Below, piece by piece: positions 17,961 through 26,250 of a DNA stretch of 32,520 nucleotides (within the stretch, counting starts at the first letter, position 1; every line of letters starts with the position of its first letter). The position numbers and the translations under genes are program-made. The notes beneath the pieces are model-generated. The model saw only the letters and a program-made list of their open reading frames with translations, searched no databases and was not told where the DNA came from. This stretch comes from Candidatus Doudnabacteria bacterium (lineage in GTDB: Bacteria; Patescibacteriota; Doudnabacteria; UBA920; O2-02-FULL-48-8). The DNA is taken from the NCBI GenBank assembly GCA_016199215.1, contig JACQHB010000012.1:1-32520 (forward strand), written 5' to 3'.

Positions 17961-18634
17961 TGATTAAGCTCGTCGCATTTGACTGGAACGGGACAATACT
18001 TGCTGATACAAATGCTGTCGTGGCGTCTGACAACGCGGTTTTAAAACATTTTGGGTTCCGAAAAACTAACCTTCAAAAAGTGCAAGCGGCTTTTCAAATG
18101 CCGATCAGGAATTTCTGGACAAACCTAGGGTTAAACGGCAGGTTTTTTGATCAGCACGCAAACGAAATTATTGAGGTTTTTTATAAAAATTATGAGCCTC
18201 TTGAACAGCTTTGCAGAACCAGATCCGGGGCCAAAGAAATCTTACAATTTCTCCAAAGGGAGGGAATCAGAACTGTAATTTTTAGCAATCATATTATTCC
18301 CCATATACAAAAACAACTGATCAGGCTAAAAATTAACAAATTCGTTGACAATGTTTTGGCAAGGGAAATTGGAGACAATACTCACACCCACCAAAAATCT
18401 AAGAACCAAAAATTAAAGAGTTTTGTAAAATCTCTGAAACTTAAAACAAAGGAAGTGCTTGTGGTAGGAGATACGGAAGAAGAAATAGAGATAGCCAAAG
18501 AATTTGGATATTATTCAGTAGGATTAACTGGAGGAAACATTTCAACAGCAAAGCTTAAGGCCACTAAACCAGACTTTTTGATTCACAACTTAAGAGAACT
18601 TAAAGCAATAATTAATAAACTGAACCTCAATTAA
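17960..18634 (+). CDS. HAD-superfamily hydrolase (phosphoglycolate phosphatase-like)
   Basis: VAFDWNGTILADTNAVV, TVIFSNH, EVLVVGDTEEEIEIAKEFGYYSVGLTGG; TGATG overlap with thyA. Confidence 0.9.
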   Translation: MIKLVAFDWNGTILADTNAVVASDNAVLKHFGFRKTNLQKVQAAFQMPIRNFWTNLGLNGRFFDQHANEIIEVFYKNYEPLEQLCRTRSGAKEILQFLQREGIRTVIFSNHIIPHIQKQLIRLKINKFVDNVLAREIGDNTHTHQKSKNQKLKSFVKSLKLKTKEVLVVGDTEEEIEIAKEFGYYSVGLTGGNISTAKLKATKPDFLIHNLRELKAIINKLNLN

Positions 18635-18641
18635 GAGGAGA

Positions 18642-18662
18642 TGTGGAGGGCGCCCCTCCACA
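18642..18662. repeat. Palindromic repeat TGTGGAGGG-cgc-CCCTCCACA (second copy)
   Basis: Perfect 9-bp stem; same family as 7448-7472. Confidence 0.9.
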
Positions 18663-18667
18663 ACACA

Positions 18668-19159
18668 ATGATAATATCTTTTGTTGTTGCGGTTGCAAAA
18701 AATGGAGTAATAGGGAATCGCAATTCCTTGCCTTTTTATATCCCAGAGGATCTTAAGCACTTCAAAAAAATAACAGACGGGCATACTGTGCTCATGGGTA
18801 GAAACACCTATGATTCCATCATTAAACGCTTGGGCAAACCTTTGCCGAATCGGGTAAATGTGGTTATCACAAGACAAGCGGATTTTAAGCCGGCGGAAGG
18901 CGTGCTTGTCTTCCATGACATAAATTTGGCGATCGCCAAATTTATGTCAGACGGGCTTGATGAGCTGATGGTTATCGGAGGAGCGCAAATCTACAAACAA
19001 TTGGCGGATATGGGAAAAGTTGATAAAATATATATGACGCATGTCCATCAAGAAGTCGAGGGCGATGTCAAATTCCCTGATATCGATTTAACTAAGTGGA
19101 AAAAAATTAACCAAGACGCCCGTGATAAATTTACCTGGGCAGTTTACGAAAAAATCTAA
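18668..19159 (+). CDS. folA: Dihydrofolate reductase
   Basis: ISFVVAVAKNGVIGNRNSLPFYIPEDLKHFKKITDGHTVLMGRNTYDSI...PLPNRVNVVITRQ...ELMVIGGAQIYKQ; ATG 18668 preferred over repeat-derived ATG 18641. Confidence 0.96.
   Translation: MIISFVVAVAKNGVIGNRNSLPFYIPEDLKHFKKITDGHTVLMGRNTYDSIIKRLGKPLPNRVNVVITRQADFKPAEGVLVFHDINLAIAKFMSDGLDELMVIGGAQIYKQLADMGKVDKIYMTHVHQEVEGDVKFPDIDLTKWKKINQDARDKFTWAVYEKI
18916..18949. repeat. Perfect 34-nt palindrome TGACATAAATTTGGCGATCGCCAAATTTATGTCA within folA
   Basis: Sequence equals its own reverse complement over 34 nt; core GGCGATCGCC. Confidence 0.95.
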
Positions 19160-20347
19160 ATGAGAGAGCGGAACTCATATATCCCAGATGAATTAAATAG
19201 ACAGTTTATTCCAAGACCCGAAGAGCAATCTCCAGAAATCGACAAATCAAAACTTGAAGGAGAACTGGAAGCTGTTCGCAAACAACCGCTCCTCGATTCC
19301 CGGGCTTTTGATAAAAAGATTTTTCTGCTTGAGCGTATTGCTGTTCGAGAGAAAGAAACCCCACCTTCCGAATTTTTTGCGCAAGTTTTAAAGGAAATTT
19401 TAGCAAAAATAAACGCAGAACTGCATGATCTTGGCGATTTTAAAATACGAGATCAAGCCGAAGTATTATTATCAAAGCCTGATGATAAAATAATCGCATT
19501 GGTAAAAAAATACTTGCCTGAAATTTGGGAAAGAGCGATGGAAAAGAATGACAATGTCCCAATCTATTCAAGACTGGACAAAAAAATCAGGGCAGATTCA
19601 TTGGATTCACAAGCGCTCACAATGATTCAAGATTTAGGCTCAAGAGGATTCAGTGAATACATGTCCTCTCTTCATCACGAAACCATACATTCGTTCCAGG
19701 ATGAAGCAACAAAGGAGGGATCAGCGGGAGATAGACTGATTGAATTTTTAGCGAAAAAATCCGTGGTTGGCGCTGGTTTTAAGTTTATTCTTAACATGGC
19801 GGGAAGAAACAAATTGAGCCGGGAACAATTACGTTTATTAGAATCGCAAGCATATCTGGGTAAACGCAGATATGGACAGTTTAAGTCAATTGAAACCGTA
19901 GAAAATCTAGTTGATGTTCTTTCCAAGGGCTATAGAATCTCGAAAAAATCAAAGGGACGTAAAAAAACCGTTGCCGCAATCGCTGATATAAAAAAAATAT
20001 ATGCTTTGGGTTTATCGGAGGAAGTCATCTCTCAATTGACAGCTGCGGATACTTGGGATAAGAAGAAAGGGGTATACGAAAATTTACATGGGGCGGTAAA
20101 CGCGCTTAGGAAGTCCTCTGGTTATATGGAATCGGATTTGGATAAATTGGTTGAGATAGATGATTTGAGGCGCGATATTTATATTGAAAGGGTCATGAGG
20201 ATTGTGCAAACAGTAGTTCAAAGAAGAATTGATCAATCAGGAATCGAACGCGAAAAAGGACGGGAGAAGACCGAGGAAGAAAAAATATTAGATAGTCTAA
20301 TGAAAAAATTGATTCTCCCGGGCTGGGGTAAGGATACAGAAGATTAA
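19160..20347 (+). CDS. Uncharacterised protein with HExxH zinc-metallopeptidase-like motif
   Basis: SSLHHETIHSFQDEATKEGS ... LRLLESQAYLGKRRYG (HExxHxxQ...ExxAY pattern); ATG adjoins the folA stop. Confidence 0.8.
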   Translation: MRERNSYIPDELNRQFIPRPEEQSPEIDKSKLEGELEAVRKQPLLDSRAFDKKIFLLERIAVREKETPPSEFFAQVLKEILAKINAELHDLGDFKIRDQAEVLLSKPDDKIIALVKKYLPEIWERAMEKNDNVPIYSRLDKKIRADSLDSQALTMIQDLGSRGFSEYMSSLHHETIHSFQDEATKEGSAGDRLIEFLAKKSVVGAGFKFILNMAGRNKLSREQLRLLESQAYLGKRRYGQFKSIETVENLVDVLSKGYRISKKSKGRKKTVAAIADIKKIYALGLSEEVISQLTAADTWDKKKGVYENLHGAVNALRKSSGYMESDLDKLVEIDDLRRDIYIERVMRIVQTVVQRRIDQSGIEREKGREKTEEEKILDSLMKKLILPGWGKDTED

Positions 20348-20361
20348 TTAAAACCCTGTGC

Positions 20362-20396
20362 GTCATTGCAAAGAGCAAAACTTAGCTCGCAATGAC
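20362..20396. repeat. Palindromic intergenic repeat GTCATTGC...GCAATGAC
   Basis: Perfect 8-bp arms with inner GAGC/GCTC; 10 nt before the prfB start. Confidence 0.75.
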
Positions 20397-20405
20397 AAAA
20401 CGCCT

Positions 20406-21504
20406 ATGCAAGAACTAATTCGAGAAATTGAAACGCTAAAAGGCCGGATGCTTGACCTGAAGGAGCATCTTTGACCTTGCGCAAAAAAAACAAAAAATTT
20501 TAGAGATCGAAGACCGCATGGCGGATCCGAATTTTTGGAATGATCCCCATGTAGCGCAGGGCTTGGCCAAGGAATTAGACAGGCTTAAAACCTTTGTTTC
20601 TGATTGGCAAAAATTGGAGCAAAATACTGCTGAATTGGAGGGTTTGGCCCAAATGGCTATAAAAGAGCCTGATAAAGCGTTAGAGGCCGACCTGAAGGCC
20701 AAATTTGGCCGTTTAAGGGCGCTATTTGAGCAAATCAGGCTAACAACCTTTCTGGGAGAGAAATACGACGACCATTCAGCTATTTTATCCGTCCATGCAG
20801 GGGCTGGTGGCGTAGATGCCCAGGACTGGGCGGAAATGCTTTTACGCATGTACTTAAGGTTTGCTGAAAGCAAAAAATTCAAAGCAGCAATTATTGATGA
20901 AAGCCGCGGAGGCGAGGCTGGAATCAAAAGTGTTGTGGTAGAAATTATCGGCCCATACGCTTTCGGTTATCTTAAAAGTGAAGCAGGCGTTCATCGCCTG
21001 GTAAGACTTTCCCCATTTAACCCAGCTCACACTCGGGAGACCTCTTTTGCTTTGGTCGAAGTCCTTCCGGTAATCGAAGAGCAGGAATACAAACTTAACA
21101 TGGATGAAGTTGAGCTTGAGGCAAAAACTTCCAGGGGACACGGCGGACAATCGGTGAATACGACCTATTCGGCAATCCGGGCTACTCACAAGCCCAGCGG
21201 AATAACGGTGACGATTCAGAACGAACGAAGCCAACAGCAAAACAGGGAACAGGCTCTAAAAATTTTGTCAGCCAAACTTGCCACACTTGAAGAACAAAAA
21301 AGACAGAAAGAAAAATTAAAGATTCGCGGCGAGTTCCATTCGGCCGAGTGGGGAAACCAGATTCGTTCCTACGTGCTGCACCCATATAAAATGGTCAAAG
21401 ACCACAGAACTGATTACGAAACTTCTGACGCTGAGTCCGTTTTGGATGGCAACCTTGACGAATTCGTCAAAAGTTACTTGGAATATGTTAGAATGAAAGA
21501 GTAA
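20406..21504 (+). CDS. prfB: Peptide chain release factor 2, with programmed +1 frameshift
   Basis: MQELIREIETLKGRMLDLKEHL-(CTT TGA C)-DLAQKKQKILEIEDRMADPNFWNDP...; GGQ motif in TSRGHGGQSVNTTYSAIRATHKPSGI. Confidence 0.95.
20460..20475 (+). promoter_or_regulatory. RF2 programmed frameshift site AAGGAG-cat-CTT-TGA-C
   Basis: Internal SD-like AAGGAG 3 nt before CTTTGAC; UGA in-frame stop. Confidence 0.93.
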
Positions 21505-22181
21505 TGATTAAATTCGACGAAGTAACAAAAACATACGGAAAAGTTATCGCGCTTAAAAATGTGTCCTTGGAGATTCACAAGGACGAATTTCTTTCTTTGG
21601 TCGGACAATCCGGCGCGGGCAAATCAACCCTGATTTCGCTGATTATTGGGGAAGAGCGGCCTGATTCAGGCAGGATCCTGATTGACGATATCGATGTGGC
21701 AAGAATCAGGCGGACAGATATACCTTTCTTGAGGCGCAAAATCGGCGTGGTTTTCCAGGATATCAAGTTGCTTAGAAACAGGACAGCCTACGAAAACGTG
21801 GCTTTTGCCATGGAAGTTTCCGGAGAAAAAAACAACTCTATCAGGAAAGAGGTCCCGAAAATTTTGGAAATGGTAGGTCTTGAGGATAAAGCCAAGGCCT
21901 TCCCTCACGAAATGTCAGGCGGGGAGAAACAAAGAATCGCCATAGCCCGAGCCTTGGTGCACAAGCCAGTCCTTTTGTTGGCAGACGAACCAACAGGCAA
22001 CCTGGATTCAATCAATGCTTGGGACATCATCCAACTGCTTTTAAAAATCAACAAAAACGGCACCACCGTAATTCTTGCAACCCATGCCAAAGATTTGGTG
22101 AATAGCGTCAAAAAACGGGTAGTTACTATTGAAAAAGGAGAAATTGTTTTAGACCAGCAGAAGGGAAAATATGTTTTATAA
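21504..22181 (+). CDS. ftsE: Cell division ATP-binding protein FtsE
   Basis: Walker A GQSGAGKST, MSGGEKQRIAIARALVHKPVLLLADEPTGNLD; prfB-ftsE-ftsX order. Confidence 0.93.
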   Translation: MIKFDEVTKTYGKVIALKNVSLEIHKDEFLSLVGQSGAGKSTLISLIIGEERPDSGRILIDDIDVARIRRTDIPFLRRKIGVVFQDIKLLRNRTAYENVAFAMEVSGEKNNSIRKEVPKILEMVGLEDKAKAFPHEMSGGEKQRIAIARALVHKPVLLLADEPTGNLDSINAWDIIQLLLKINKNGTTVILATHAKDLVNSVKKRVVTIEKGEIVLDQQKGKYVL

Positions 22182-22264
22182 TTTAAAATTTAAAATGAAA
22201 AATTTATAATTTTTGAAATTTAACCATTAATTTTAAACTTTAATTTTTCAATTTTAATCTTTCC

Positions 22265-23179
22265 ATGAACCTTGTCACGGTAAACAGATTAATCAGAAAC
22301 GGCGTCACAAATTTTGTCCGCAACATCTGGCTTTCGATTGCGGCGACTTCGATCATGGCCATCACCTTGTTTATCATTTCCACGATCATCGTTTTGTATA
22401 CCCTGACAACTTTGTCAATCGACAACATTAAGGATAAAGTCGGAATTTCCGCTTACTTCAACAATCAGGTGACAGACTTGGAGATTCAAAATGTCAAACA
22501 AGAACTGGAAGCGATGGCTGGAGTGAAACAAATCGAATTCATCCCAAAAACAGTGGCCAAAGAAAAATTTATCGCCACCCATAAAGATGAACCGCTTCTG
22601 CTTGAGACAATCAACGAATTCAGGGACAGCGAAAATCCGCTCCCGAACTCATTCGCAATCAAAGCTTATGATCTGACGGACTACTCCGGAATCACAAGCA
22701 CCCTAAAAAGCGAACGGTTTGCCTCTTATTTTCAAAAAATTCGGGATAACAGCAAAGTCATCGACCGGCTGTTTAAAATCACGGACGCGATCAAAAAACT
22801 TGGCCTGTTCCTGGTGGCAATATTTATTGTGGTTACCGTCATGGTTATGTTCAACACCATTAGGCTGACAATTTACAATCGACGCGACGAGGTGGAAATT
22901 ATGCGCCTGGTCGGAGCAACTAACTGGTACATCCGCTGGCCATTTATCATTGAGGCATTGCTTTACGCGCTCTTGGCTTCCTTGGTCGTAGGCATAGTAG
23001 TCTTCGCGCTTTTATTTTTGCTCTCAAATAAAGTCGGGGCTTTCCTGTCGCTTCAGGATTTGGGCGGCACCCTGCTTGAAGCGTTGTTCTGGAAAATTCT
23101 ATCCGTGAATGTCTTGTCCAGCGTGATGCTCGGCATTATCGCAAGTTTATTTGCAATCCGAAGATACTTGAGGATATAA
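22265..23179 (+). CDS. ftsX: Cell division protein FtsX
   Basis: N-terminal TM, VGISAYFNNQVTDLEI, RRDEVEIMRLVGATNWYIRWPFIIEALLYAL. Confidence 0.93.
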   Translation: MNLVTVNRLIRNGVTNFVRNIWLSIAATSIMAITLFIISTIIVLYTLTTLSIDNIKDKVGISAYFNNQVTDLEIQNVKQELEAMAGVKQIEFIPKTVAKEKFIATHKDEPLLLETINEFRDSENPLPNSFAIKAYDLTDYSGITSTLKSERFASYFQKIRDNSKVIDRLFKITDAIKKLGLFLVAIFIVVTVMVMFNTIRLTIYNRRDEVEIMRLVGATNWYIRWPFIIEALLYALLASLVVGIVVFALLFLLSNKVGAFLSLQDLGGTLLEALFWKILSVNVLSSVMLGIIASLFAIRRYLRI

Positions 23180-23185
23180 TGTTGT

Positions 23186-23629
23186 ATGAAAATATTGTTG
23201 CTTAAGAATGTTCCAGGCCTTGGCAAGGCCGGGGAGATAAAAGAAGTTTCTGACGGTTACGGCAGAAATTTTTTGATGCCCCGGGGCTTGGCCGCCATAG
23301 CCACAACCGCGGCTGTTGCCAAAATTTCCAAAGAACAGGGCGAAAAAGCGGAAAAGAAAGCCAGGGAACACGAAAAACACCTGAAGTTGAAAAGCCAGCT
23401 GGAAGGAAAAATTTTCTTAATCAAAGGGAAGGCCGACAAGAACACATTGTTTGCGCAAATCCGCGAATCGGAAATCGCTTCAGCAATCAACCAAAAACTG
23501 CAAACAGAGATAAAGCCGGAGCAAATAATTATCAAAAGTCCCATAAAAACCCTTGGATCTGCCCAAGCCGAAGTCAGGCTTCAGGCGGATATCGGGGCAG
23601 TTGTAAACTTGAGCATAGAAGCGTTATAA
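23186..23629 (+). CDS. rplI: 50S ribosomal protein L9
   Basis: [36 protein letters not shown]. Confidence 0.96.
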   Translation: MKILLLKNVPGLGKAGEIKEVSDGYGRNFLMPRGLAAIATTAAVAKISKEQGEKAEKKAREHEKHLKLKSQLEGKIFLIKGKADKNTLFAQIRESEIASAINQKLQTEIKPEQIIIKSPIKTLGSAQAEVRLQADIGAVVNLSIEAL

Positions 23630-23661
23630 TATAGACAACCCAGTTACAAGTTGTAAAGTTA

Positions 23662-23698
23662 TAAAGTTTATAAAGAGAGTAAGACTTTATAAACTTTA
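23662..23698. repeat. AT-rich 14-bp inverted repeat TAAAGTTTATAAAG-agagtaaga-CTTTATAAACTTTA
   Basis: Perfect arms; partial third copy GACTTTATAAACTAA before pyrG. Confidence 0.8.
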
Positions 23699-23732
23699 AG
23701 AACTTTTGACTTTATAAACTAATTTGAGATTT

Positions 23733-25376
23733 ATGCCAAAACGACAAGTAAAAACCAGCAAAAAACACTCGGCCAAATACATCTTTGTTTCAGGCGGAGT
23801 CATCTCCGGCCTTGGCAAGGGAATCACGGCGGCGTCTATAGCCGCTATTTTAGAGTCCAAGGGCTATGAAATTTCGCCAATAAAGGTGGATATGTACCTA
23901 AACCAGGACGCGGGGACCATCCGGCCGCAGGAGCACGGCGAAGTATTCGTCACCGACGACGGAGTCGAAACTGACCAGGATCTCGGGCATTACGAAAGAT
24001 TCTTGGATAAAAATTTAAACAGGGTTAATTACATTACCACCGGCCAGGTTTACACCGAAGTTTTGAGGAAGGAGCGGGCGTTTGAATACAAAGGGGAAGA
24101 TGTGGAAGCCATCCCCCATATTACGGACGAAATTATCAGACGGATCAAATTAGCCGGCAAAAACTCTGATTTCGTAATTATCGAATTGGGCGGAACAGTG
24201 GGGGAATACCAAAACGGAATTTTCTTTGAAGCATCCAGAATCATGAAGTTGCGCAGCCACTCGGATGTCATGCAGATTCACGTAGGATATCTTCCCATCC
24301 CCGGAAACTTGGGCGAAATGAAATCCAAGCCCGTGCAGCAATCGGTTCGAATCCTCAACTCCATGGGGATCGAGCCGGATTTTGTGATTGCCCGGGCCGA
24401 ACATCCGGTCGATGACAAACGAAAAGAACGGATCGCCCTTTTCTGCAACGTACACAAAGAAGACGTAATCTCAAATCCGGATGTCCCTTCCATTTACGAA
24501 GTGCCTCTGATTATGCAGCAACAAAAAATGGGAGAGAAAATTTTGTCAAAGTTCGGCATGCCTGACCGCAAAAAAGATTTAACCGAGTGGAAAAAATTGA
24601 TACGAACAATAAAGACAGTAAAAAATGAGGTAAACGTCGCGGTTGTAGGTAAATATTTCGGCACGGGGAATTACAATCTGTCCGATGTTTACGTTTCTAT
24701 TATTGAATCGCTCAAATCAGCGGCTTGGAATAACAAGGTCAAGCCGAAGTTGCATTGGATTGACTCTGAAAAAATCGAGAAGCAGGGCACAAGCCTGCTA
24801 GACGGAATGGATGGGATCGTAATCACACCCGGATTCGGGAAGCGCGGCATAGAGGGCATGGTTTCGGCCATTACTTACGCCAGAGAGGCCAATGTTCCTT
24901 ACTTGGGCCTCTGCTACGGCATGCAAATGGCAACTATTGAATTTGCCCGCAACGTGCTGGGGCTTAAAGACGCCAACACTACGGAAGTAAATCCCAAGGC
25001 TCCGCATCCTGTGATCCACATTATGCCGGACCAGGAAAAGAAGCTTCTAAAAAAAGAATATGGCGCCTCAATGAGATTGGGTTCCTGGCCATGCGTGCTT
25101 AAAGAAGGCTCAAAAGCGCACAAAGCCTATGGAACCAAAAAGATTGAAGAGCGACACCGCCATCGATATGAGTTCAATAATAAATACCGCAAGCAATTTG
25201 AGGAAAAAGGATTTGTTTTTGCAGGCACTTCTCCGGACGGCCGGTTAGTAGAAATAATCGAGCTTAAGGACCATAAATTCTTCGTAGGCGTGCAATTCCA
25301 TCCGGAATTCAAGTCGCGCCCACTTCGCCCAGGCCCTTTGTTTAGAGATTTTGTAAAGGCATGCATCCGAAAGTAA
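23733..25376 (+). CDS. pyrG: CTP synthase
   Basis: KYIFVSGGVISGLGKGITAASIAAILESKGYEISPIKVDMYLNQDAGTIRPQEHGEVFVTDDG...YLGLCYGMQMATIEFARNV...GVQFHPEF. Confidence 0.97.
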   Translation: MPKRQVKTSKKHSAKYIFVSGGVISGLGKGITAASIAAILESKGYEISPIKVDMYLNQDAGTIRPQEHGEVFVTDDGVETDQDLGHYERFLDKNLNRVNYITTGQVYTEVLRKERAFEYKGEDVEAIPHITDEIIRRIKLAGKNSDFVIIELGGTVGEYQNGIFFEASRIMKLRSHSDVMQIHVGYLPIPGNLGEMKSKPVQQSVRILNSMGIEPDFVIARAEHPVDDKRKERIALFCNVHKEDVISNPDVPSIYEVPLIMQQQKMGEKILSKFGMPDRKKDLTEWKKLIRTIKTVKNEVNVAVVGKYFGTGNYNLSDVYVSIIESLKSAAWNNKVKPKLHWIDSEKIEKQGTSLLDGMDGIVITPGFGKRGIEGMVSAITYAREANVPYLGLCYGMQMATIEFARNVLGLKDANTTEVNPKAPHPVIHIMPDQEKKLLKKEYGASMRLGSWPCVLKEGSKAHKAYGTKKIEERHRHRYEFNNKYRKQFEEKGFVFAGTSPDGRLVEIIELKDHKFFVGVQFHPEFKSRPLRPGPLFRDFVKACIRK

Positions 25377-25403
25377 ATACCGCGGCCAAAACCCGTCCAG
25401 ACC

Positions 25404-25433
25404 AAAAAGTATATACTTAGGTATATACTTTTT
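25404..25433. terminator. Bidirectional terminator AAAAAGTATATAC-ttag-GTATATACTTTTT
   Basis: Perfect 13-bp inverted repeat with A/T tracts. Confidence 0.75.
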
Positions 25434-25442
25434 AAAAATCAA

Positions 25443-25485
25443 GAGCGCGCTTGGGAAGGACTTACGTCCAACCAAAAGCGCGCTC
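25443..25485 (-). terminator. Terminator hairpin GAGCGCGCTT...AAGCGCGCTC
   Basis: 10-bp perfect arms, inner GGAC-ttac-GTCC; TTGATTTTT follows on the minus strand. Confidence 0.7.
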
Positions 25486-25508
25486 AACTTCGTTGACACC
25501 AGACTAAC

Positions 25509-25847
25509 CTAGCTGTCCCAAGGCGCCATCAAGTGACCCATGACATTGCGGTCGACCCTAGCTGGCCGCCTGACCTGCTGGCTCATTAACAGGCGGCTTT
25601 CTCCTGCGTTCAACTTGCCGAAGATCCGCAGAACGTCAGGGCCGCTGCCCTCAATGTAGAACTCCAAGCCGTCCGGGAAGATCCGGCAGCACAGCCTGGC
25701 TCCGGTGACCAGGAGCGCCAGGGTATTCGAAGAATCAACGTTCCTGCTTCTGAGCAGGTGTCGTAATTCCTGCTCAGAACCTGTGATCTGGATTACTTGA
25801 TCCATCCTCGTCACATCAATGGCTCTGGTGCCACCACAAGGAATCAT
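25509..25847 (-). CDS. Hypothetical protein
   Basis: GGAGG 9 nt before ATG 25847; MIPCGGTRAIDVTRMDQVIQITGSEQELRHLLRSRNVDSSNTLALLVTGARLCCRIFPDGLEFYIEG...; flanked by terminators. Confidence 0.6.
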   Translation of the reverse strand: MIPCGGTRAIDVTRMDQVIQITGSEQELRHLLRSRNVDSSNTLALLVTGARLCCRIFPDGLEFYIEGSGPDVLRIFGKLNAGESRLLMSQQVRRPARVDRNVMGHLMAPWDS

Positions 25848-25888
25848 ACTTGGCATCCTCCGTTTTTGCTTGCGTTGTCCGATACAAC

Positions 25889-25924
25889 AAAAAAAGACTA
25901 TCCGAACGTCATCCAGACAGTCTT
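25889..25924 (-). terminator. Terminator of rpmA
   Basis: AAGACT...AGTCTTTTTTTG on the minus strand. Confidence 0.7.
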
Positions 25925-25930
25925 CCTTGG

Positions 25931-26212
25931 TTATTTCTTGCTCTCTACATGCACGAACTTGCGCAAATGAAGATTCCCGTCAAATCCGCGGACCTTCTTG
26001 CTGGTAAACTTAACGGTTCCAACAGCCACCGCGTATAAACTGTCGTCTGATCCTTTCCTGACATTCTTGCCAGGGTGCCATTTGGTTCCGCGCTGCTTGA
26101 TAATGATGTTGCCGATCTTTGCAGTTTGTCCGCCGAAAAGTTTGACCCCCAAGCGTTGAGCCTGCGAATCTCGTCCCAGGGCTGTACTGCCTCCGGCTTT
26201 TTTATGGGCCAT
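25931..26212 (-). CDS. rpmA: 50S ribosomal protein L27
   Basis: [51 protein letters not shown]. Confidence 0.97.
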   Translation of the reverse strand: MAHKKAGGSTALGRDSQAQRLGVKLFGGQTAKIGNIIIKQRGTKWHPGKNVRKGSDDSLYAVAVGTVKFTSKKVRGFDGNLHLRKFVHVESKK

Positions 26213-26250
26213 ATGAGAAAATTAAAATTTAAAAAATAAAAGTTAAAATT

